This document shows positions 14,950 through 19,764 of a stretch of 19,764 nucleotides of DNA, in pieces. The translations under genes were made by a program, and so were the position numbers. The notes beneath the pieces are model-generated. The model did no database searches. It was not told the origin of the DNA and worked only from the letters and a program-made list of their open reading frames with translations. This stretch comes from CAZKFG01 sp964551985. Its GTDB lineage: Bacteria; Bacillota; Negativicutes; Acidaminococcales; JAISLQ01. Within the stretch, counting starts at the first letter, position 1; each line of letters begins with the position of its first letter. The stretch lies in NCBI GenBank assembly GCA_964551985.1, contig CAZKFG010000041.1, positions 1 through 19,764 of the forward strand. The letters are read 5' to 3'.

Positions 14950-15732
14950 ATGAAGATAGCTGTAACAGTGGGCAAAAACAACTCGCAACAATTATTGATA
15001 AATGCTGTGCAATGGTCTGAAGAGCTTGATTTACCCTACATAGAACGTCCAAGCAAAGGGACTTTAGAGCAACTTTTGCAAGAAAACAATCTTGATGCAC
15101 TAATTGTCTCAACGATTAAAGGTCCAATATTGCATTCAAAAGCAGGTAATTTATTTTTTCATCCTAGTATGGGTCTTTTGCGTATAGCAAACATTCTCAA
15201 AGGTAAGCAAGATAGGTTAGTGCAAGCACTTGGTTTAAAAAAATCTATGAAAGCTTTAGATTGTACACTAGGATTAGGTACTGATAGCCTTGTTATGGCT
15301 TATGTTGCAGGTAAAGTAGTAGCGCTTGAAGCCTCAAAGGCTATCGCATTTGTCATTGGACAAGGGATGAAAGAATATCAAACTCAAGATTCTAGCTTTA
15401 GACAAGCACTTGGCAATATTGAGATTATAAATATTGATGCACAAACATACCTTCAAACTTTGCCTGAAAAAAGTTTTGATGTTATATATTTTGATCCTAT
15501 GTTTGAAAAAACTATAACCACATCTAGTAATATTAAGCCTCTTGCACATTTAGCTTGCAAGCAGCCACTGAATAAAGAAACGATTAATTTGGCAATAAAA
15601 GTTGCAAGGAAAAAAGTTGTGGTTAAAGTTCCTCATTACAAAAAACATATTGATGGCATCGAACTAAAATTCACAAATGACGGAAAATATAGCAGCGTAA
15701 AATATGCTGTTTTTGAGGTAGAAAATGAGTAA
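14950..15732 (+). CDS. Class I SAM-dependent methyltransferase, RsmJ-like (DUF548)
   Basis: A 260-residue Rossmann-fold methyltransferase. The SAM loop reads LDCTLGLGTDSLVMA (about 98-112), followed by VVALEAS, and the catalytic-type motif is IYFDPMFEK, matching the D-P-M-F signature of RsmJ, which methylates G1516 of 16S rRNA. The VVVKVPHY strand near the end also matches that family. The N-terminal third (VTVGKNNSQQLL, HPSMGLLRI) is less like E. coli RsmJ, so the exact target is uncertain. Start ATG one base after mutL; its stop overlaps miaA by eight bases (ATGAGTAA). Its place between mutL and miaA suggests an RNA target, but that is inference. Confidence 0.8.
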   Translation: MKIAVTVGKNNSQQLLINAVQWSEELDLPYIERPSKGTLEQLLQENNLDALIVSTIKGPILHSKAGNLFFHPSMGLLRIANILKGKQDRLVQALGLKKSMKALDCTLGLGTDSLVMAYVAGKVVALEASKAIAFVIGQGMKEYQTQDSSFRQALGNIEIINIDAQTYLQTLPEKSFDVIYFDPMFEKTITTSSNIKPLAHLACKQPLNKETINLAIKVARKKVVVKVPHYKKHIDGIELKFTNDGKYSSVKYAVFEVENE

Positions 15733-16639
15733 TAAATTAATTTGCATAGTAGGTCCTACTGCTACAGGCAAAAGCGACTTAGGTATAATATTAGGCAAAA
15801 AATTAAATGCTCAGATTATTTCAGGTGACAGTATGCTAGTTTATAAAAAAATGGATATAGGCACAGCTAAGCCAAACAAAAATGAACTTGAACAAATACC
15901 TCACCATCTAATAGACATCTTATCACCAGATCAAGAGTACAGCGTGGCTATGTTTCAACAGCAAGCAAGCGCTTTGATAGAAAAAATCAACAATCAAGGT
16001 AAGTTGCCACTACTTGTCGGTGGCACAGGGCTTTACGTAAAAGCACTTTTGGAAGGCTATCAGTTTGCTCAAACTGCTAAATCAGATTTAAGGTGTGAAT
16101 TAGAAAAACTAGATAACAAAGAACTCTTTTGTAGATTATATTCATTAGCACCGCAAATAGCGGACAGTATTCACCCCAACAACAAAAAACGGCTTGTTCG
16201 CGCGCTAGAGCTGGAATTGTCTGGGCAAAGTCTCTCACGGCAAAAACAAAAAGAGCCAATATATGATGCTTTTGTAATAGGGCTTATTATGGACAGACAA
16301 AAGCTTTATCAAAGGATAAATGAACGAGTAGATAAAATGTTTGACAAAGGACTTGTACAAGAAGTTAAAAATTTGCTCCATAGCGGAATTAGTCCAGACA
16401 GCTTAGCTATGCAGGCAATTGGCTATAAAGAAGTTATAATGTACTTAAATGGTGAAATTAACCTGCAAACTTGTAAAGATATGGTAGCGCAAAACACAAG
16501 ACACTTTGCTAAACGCCAGATAACATGGTATAAAAAAATGCCTTATATAAATTGGTATGAGCTTGACGAAATAAATAGTATACAAAAAATCGCCGATAAT
16601 ATTTATATAAAACTTGAGAAAAAATTCAATTTAAGTTAA
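15725..16639 (+). CDS. miaA: tRNA dimethylallyltransferase MiaA
   Basis: A 304-residue enzyme that moves a dimethylallyl group from dimethylallyl diphosphate to the N6 of A37 in tRNAs reading UNN codons, the step before MiaB. The P-loop is GPTATGKS (10-17), followed by IISGDSMLVYKKMDIGTAKP, where the Asp is the expected general base, then HHLID, LLVGGTGLY (the usual GGTGLY motif) and AIGYKE with the tRNA-binding region RHFAKRQITWYKK. The length is normal. GAGGT lies seven bases before the ATG, and the start overlaps the methyltransferase stop, suggesting coupled translation. It is followed by hfq, an old and widespread pairing. Confidence 0.96.
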   Translation: MSNKLICIVGPTATGKSDLGIILGKKLNAQIISGDSMLVYKKMDIGTAKPNKNELEQIPHHLIDILSPDQEYSVAMFQQQASALIEKINNQGKLPLLVGGTGLYVKALLEGYQFAQTAKSDLRCELEKLDNKELFCRLYSLAPQIADSIHPNNKKRLVRALELELSGQSLSRQKQKEPIYDAFVIGLIMDRQKLYQRINERVDKMFDKGLVQEVKNLLHSGISPDSLAMQAIGYKEVIMYLNGEINLQTCKDMVAQNTRHFAKRQITWYKKMPYINWYELDEINSIQKIADNIYIKLEKKFNLS

Positions 16640-16685
16640 AATGTATCAGTAAAGTAAATACTTATGAATTTTGGAGGGTACACAA

Positions 16686-16931
16686 ATGGCACAAGTAACT
16701 AAAAGTATAAACCTGCAAGATAGTTTTTTAAACCAAGTGAGAAAAGAAAATCTGCCAATAATAATATACTTAGTAAACGGATTCCAACTAAAAGGAGTTG
16801 TAAAAGGCTTTGATAACTTTACTGTTATCTTAGAGAGCGACAACAACCAACAACTAATTTATAAACATGCTATATCAACAATTATGCCAGCACAAACAAT
16901 GCAAATAATGATGCAAGACAAAGCAAGATAA
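16686..16931 (+). CDS. hfq: RNA chaperone Hfq
   Basis: An 81-residue Sm-like protein forming a hexameric ring that binds U-rich sRNA ends and A-rich mRNA sequences. Sm1 is seen in VNGFQLKGVVKGFDNFTVILES and Sm2 in YKHAIST, the Hfq signature. The N-terminal helix (LQDSFLNQVRKENLP) supplies the conserved Gln of the proximal-face pocket. The C-terminal tail is short, as in other Firmicutes. GGAGGG stands about eight bases before the ATG; an in-frame start at 16671 overlaps that site and is rejected. The gap after miaA is 46 bases with no clear terminator or promoter. Confidence 0.96.
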   Translation: MAQVTKSINLQDSFLNQVRKENLPIIIYLVNGFQLKGVVKGFDNFTVILESDNNQQLIYKHAISTIMPAQTMQIMMQDKAR

Positions 16932-16953
16932 AGGCTTTACCGGGGGATTGACA

Positions 16954-17841
16954 TTGGACAATAAAATAAAACTTTTCTTGCAATATCTGCAAGTAGAACA
17001 AGGCTGTTCACAAAACACTATAACAGCATACGAAACGGATATAAAAAAGCTATTACTATATGCCAAAGAGCATAATATACCAGATGTAGAAAACATCGAC
17101 CAAACAACTATCAGAGCTTTTTTACAACAAGACAAAAAAAGCGGCACTGCAGCGACTACCCAAGCTAGACGCCTTGCTGCTCTAAAGTCTTTTTTTTCCT
17201 TTTTGCAAGATGAAAGATTACTTTTAAAAGACCCTACCCAAGCATTGTCAGCACCCAAAAAGCCACTTAGACTGCCAAAAGTACTTTCACTTCAAGAAGT
17301 TTTAGATATGCTAGGCAGCATAGATATGACAACAGCAGAAGGTGTGCGTGATAGAGCAATAATTGAACTACTCTATGCAACAGGTATGAGAGCATCCGAG
17401 ATAGTAAGTCTCGACTGTCAGCATATAGACCAAAGAGCAAACTACATTGTCTGTTTTGGCAAAAGAGCTAAAGAACGATTAGTTCCGGTAGGCGATACAG
17501 CCTTATTTTATGTAAAAAAATATCTAGAATGCTCAAGACCAAACTTGAGCAAAAATCCTAGCGAAAAAGCAGCATTTTTAAACACATTAGGCAACCGCCT
17601 CACAAGACAAGGACTTTGGCTAATAATAAAAAAATACGCTAAAGCCGCTGGCATAACAAAAGAGATAACTCCGCACACATTGCGCCACTCATTTGCAACA
17701 CATTTACTGGAAAACGGGGCAGACCTTAGAATAGTCCAAGAAATGCTAGGGCACAGCGACATATCAACAACACAAATATATACACATTTAACCAAAAAAC
17801 ACCTAAGAGACATATACGATAAAACTCATCCAAGAGCGTAA
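16954..17841 (+). CDS. Tyrosine recombinase XerC/XerD
   Basis: A 295-residue tyrosine recombinase of the Xer family, which resolves chromosome dimers at dif. An N-terminal SAM-like DNA-binding domain (to about residue 105) is followed by the catalytic domain with Arg146 (ATGMRASEI), Lys170 (FGKRAKER), His241 and Arg244 (PHTLRHSFATHLL), His267 (LGHSDIS) and the nucleophile Tyr276 (TQIYTH): the full catalytic set. The ISTTQIYTH block is typical of chromosomal Xer proteins rather than phage integrases, and the gene sits inside a housekeeping cluster. I chose the TTG at 16954, seven bases after GGGGG; a TTG at 16948 is in frame but only one base from it. XerC versus XerD cannot be decided from one gene. 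Confidence 0.92.
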   Translation: MDNKIKLFLQYLQVEQGCSQNTITAYETDIKKLLLYAKEHNIPDVENIDQTTIRAFLQQDKKSGTAATTQARRLAALKSFFSFLQDERLLLKDPTQALSAPKKPLRLPKVLSLQEVLDMLGSIDMTTAEGVRDRAIIELLYATGMRASEIVSLDCQHIDQRANYIVCFGKRAKERLVPVGDTALFYVKKYLECSRPNLSKNPSEKAAFLNTLGNRLTRQGLWLIIKKYAKAAGITKEITPHTLRHSFATHLLENGADLRIVQEMLGHSDISTTQIYTHLTKKHLRDIYDKTHPRA

Positions 17842-17853
17842 AGAGGCATAACA

Positions 17854-19098
17854 ATGGCAACAAGAAGAAAACAAAAAAAATCATCAGCTGCTTGGCGAAT
17901 TTTAGCGCTATCAGTACTCACAATAGCTCTAGCTGTTGGCGGGTACTATTACTTTTCTCAAGACGATAGCCAAAAACTGCCAATACCAACACAACCCAAA
18001 CAAGAACAAAAAACAGAGCAAAACAGTTCTAGCAAAGCAAAAGCAGACTACAAAAAACAAACACTACAAGTTCAGTCCGTAGTCGAAAAAAGCCTAAAAA
18101 CGCAAGGCTTAAAAATCCAAGTGCAAAAAAACTCTGAACAAGACATCGAACGCGACAACAACAAAGGCACAATAAACTGGTGGCAACGCCAAATAGTCAT
18201 AGTGCCAGACAAAGATATAAATATAAAAACAATACAAGACAAACTAAATGCAGACTTAAAAGGGCAAAAAGCTAAAATACTTAGAACAGAACAAGACACC
18301 TACAATGACAAACCAGCCCAAAGAATAGACGTTGCCTACACCGACGAACTTGGCGGCGACCAACTAAACCTTGTTGTCGACAAAATATACCTAATAAACC
18401 CACAAGACCAACAAACGACAAAAACCAAGCGGCTAGGTAGTGGTAAACTAGCAATAGTAATTGACGACTGCGGATACGACACAGACACCGTAAGAAAAAT
18501 GACCGCCTTAAAACAAAACCTTACCTTTGCAGTAATACCATACAGAGAATACTCAACCCAAGCGCTCAACATCATTAAAAACTCAGGCAAACAAGCAATA
18601 CTGCACCTACCAATGCAACCGCTTGACAAAGCACAACAATCAGAGCAAATAACCATAGAAACAGACCTTACAGACCAACAAATAAAAGACATTACGCAAA
18701 AAGCAATCAATCAACTACCAGGCATAGTAGGAGTAAATAACCATCAAGGCTCAAAAGCGACCGCCGACGAACGCGTAATGAGAGCTGCACTATCGACAAT
18801 AAAAGCAAACGACCTATTTTTCCTTGACAGCAATACCCAGCCAAACACAGTAGCCCATAAAATAGCTAGACAAATGGGCATAGATACAGGACTAAACAAA
18901 GCATTTTTAGACGGTCAAGCGAGTGTTCCTTACATCAAAAGCCGCATGCGTCAGGCAGGACAAGCCGCTATAAAACAAGGCTCATACATCGCAATCTGTC
19001 ACGCAAGACCAGCGACCGCCACAGCGCTAGAGCAAATGGTGGGCGAACTAGAAGACATGGGCGTACAATTTGTCTTTGTTTCAAACCTTTTAAACTAA
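17854..19098 (+). CDS. Divergent polysaccharide deacetylase family protein
   Basis: A 414-residue membrane-anchored protein: basic N-terminus (RRKQKK), one transmembrane segment at about 13-34, then a Gln/Lys/Asp-rich linker and mixed region, and a Polysacc_deac_2 (DUF610, YibQ-like) domain from about residue 205. Family landmarks are LAIVIDDCGYD, FAVIPY, AILHLPMQP, GVNNHQGSKAT, FFLDSNTQ and ICHARP. These parallel the Asp/His metal site of NodB-type deacetylases, but catalytic activity of the family is little studied; it probably acts on an extracytoplasmic glycan. Twelve bases after the recombinase gene with a modest binding site (AGAGG). Codon use differs sharply from the left of the window: by hand about 27 GAC to 3 GAT. 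Sequence after the stop shows no terminator. Confidence 0.85.
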   Translation: MATRRKQKKSSAAWRILALSVLTIALAVGGYYYFSQDDSQKLPIPTQPKQEQKTEQNSSSKAKADYKKQTLQVQSVVEKSLKTQGLKIQVQKNSEQDIERDNNKGTINWWQRQIVIVPDKDINIKTIQDKLNADLKGQKAKILRTEQDTYNDKPAQRIDVAYTDELGGDQLNLVVDKIYLINPQDQQTTKTKRLGSGKLAIVIDDCGYDTDTVRKMTALKQNLTFAVIPYREYSTQALNIIKNSGKQAILHLPMQPLDKAQQSEQITIETDLTDQQIKDITQKAINQLPGIVGVNNHQGSKATADERVMRAALSTIKANDLFFLDSNTQPNTVAHKIARQMGIDTGLNKAFLDGQASVPYIKSRMRQAGQAAIKQGSYIAICHARPATATALEQMVGELEDMGVQFVFVSNLLN

Positions 19099-19128
19099 AA
19101 AATTCACAAAATATTAACAAATTAACTA

Positions 19129-19157
19129 TTGTCAAACAAAAAATAAATCACTATAAT
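19129..19157 (+). promoter_or_regulatory. Promoter of htpX
   Basis: TTGTCA (19129-19134), a 17-base spacer and a perfect TATAAT (19152-19157). No CIRCE or CtsR-like heat-shock operator is visible around it. Confidence 0.8.
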
Positions 19158-19188
19158 AAAAGCAAAACCAACTATGGAGGAAAAAAAT

Positions 19189-19764
19189 TTGAACAACTTT
19201 AAAACAACAATACTATTAACAATGCTAATGCTACTACTGATGGCAATCGGTGGTGCTGTAGGTGGCAGAAGTGGTATGTATATGATGTTTATTATCTCAC
19301 TTGGCATAAACTTTTTTAGCTACTGGTACAGTGACAAAATAGTCCTAAAAGCCTACGGAGCCAAAGAAGTAAACGCCCAAAGCGCACCAGAACTAGTAAA
19401 AATGGTAGCAACACTAGCCAAAAAAGCCAGTTTGCCAATGCCTAAAGTATACATAATGGACAGCGACGTACCAAACGCTTTTGCCACAGGCAGAAACCCT
19501 GAACACGCTGCGGTAGCCGCTACAAGCGGAATAATGAGAGCCTTAACCTACGAAGAACTAGAAGGCGTTTTAGCCCACGAACTAGCACACGTTAAAAACC
19601 GTGACACACTAATTAGCACAGTCGCCGCAACAATAGCAGGTGCAATCTCCATGATAGCAGACATAATGCGTTGGGGAATGATATTTGGCGCAGGACGTAG
19701 TAATGACGACGACAACAACGGCGGCTTTATCGGACAACTAGCGATAATGATAGTCGCACCACTA
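19189..19764 (+). CDS. htpX: Membrane zinc protease HtpX (3' part cut by window edge)
   Basis: The first 192 codons of an M48 family metalloprotease that degrades damaged membrane proteins. Two N-terminal hydrophobic segments (about 6-25 and 32-46) come before the catalytic domain. The zinc motif is His130-Glu131-x-x-His134 in VLAHELAHVKNRDTLIS, and VYIMDSDVPNAFATGRNP is a conserved upstream block. The start is a TTG with GGAGG about ten bases upstream; no earlier start fits. The sequence is open to the last base, so the third zinc ligand and the C-terminal membrane segments lie outside. It has its own promoter, distinct from the deacetylase before it. Third positions are A- or C-rich, as in its upstream neighbour. 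Confidence 0.94.
   Translation, partial: MNNFKTTILLTMLMLLLMAIGGAVGGRSGMYMMFIISLGINFFSYWYSDKIVLKAYGAKEVNAQSAPELVKMVATLAKKASLPMPKVYIMDSDVPNAFATGRNPEHAAVAATSGIMRALTYEELEGVLAHELAHVKNRDTLISTVAATIAGAISMIADIMRWGMIFGAGRSNDDDNNGGFIGQLAIMIVAPL

Noticed and set aside
17500..17530. TTATGTAAA resembling the right half of a dif site inside the recombinase gene
   Set aside because: Only a short AT-rich half matches and it is coding sequence; the same string occurs elsewhere in the window by chance, for example near 4084.
16948..17841. The tyrosine recombinase as a sign of an integrated mobile element
   Set aside because: Its motifs are of chromosomal Xer type, it sits in a housekeeping cluster, and no att repeats, tRNA gene or phage genes are present.

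Overview
This window reads as chromosomal DNA of a low-GC anaerobic Firmicute, most likely of the Negativicutes. The evidence is an AT-rich sequence, strong GGAGG-type ribosome binding sites, frequent TTG starts, a superoxide reductase rather than a classical superoxide dismutase, a miaB-mutS-mutL-miaA-hfq gene order, and a divergent polysaccharide deacetylase of a kind also found in bacteria with outer membranes. The lineage is an inference; no rRNA or other marker is present.

Layout: (1) 1-2060 holds two single-gene units, a class II superoxide reductase and a class I/II aminotransferase, each closed by a strong terminator. (2) 2070-3680 is an MFS efflux pump of the macrolide-efflux (Mef-like) type. 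Its about 340-base leader contains a consensus promoter, a 31-codon leader peptide ORF and tandem intrinsic terminators, and looks like a ribosome-sensing attenuator. (3) 3697-5401 is a TGS-domain nucleoside (uridine) kinase with its own promoter. (4) 5416-7640, minus strand, is a three-gene polar amino-acid ABC importer (lipoprotein, permease, ATPase) with its own promoter; it converges on the kinase through a shared bidirectional terminator. (5) 7772-9205 holds a secreted NlpC/P60 peptidoglycan hydrolase and an HD-domain hydrolase. (6) 9270-19098 is a long, tightly packed plus-strand series: miaB, mutS, mutL, an RsmJ-like methyltransferase, miaA, hfq, a XerC/D recombinase and a divergent polysaccharide deacetylase. 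Several junctions overlap (ATGAGTGA, TAATG, ATGAGTAA), pointing to translational coupling. (7) An htpX membrane protease gene with a near-consensus promoter runs off the right edge.

The long cluster joins both enzymes of ms2i6A37 tRNA modification (MiaA makes i6A, MiaB thiomethylates it), both core mismatch-repair proteins, a probable rRNA methyltransferase and the RNA chaperone Hfq. It is an information-maintenance operon of a type known in Firmicutes.

The two most interesting signals are not ordinary genes. One is the attenuator in front of the efflux pump, in which alternative pairings that could open both terminators can be read by eye. The other is a change in strand composition. The plus strand is G/T-rich on the left, even across the minus-strand ABC operon, and becomes A/C-rich by 17-19 kb, while Asp codons switch from GAT to GAC. 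This may mark a replichore boundary. I saw no tRNA, rRNA, CRISPR array, insertion sequence or prophage.
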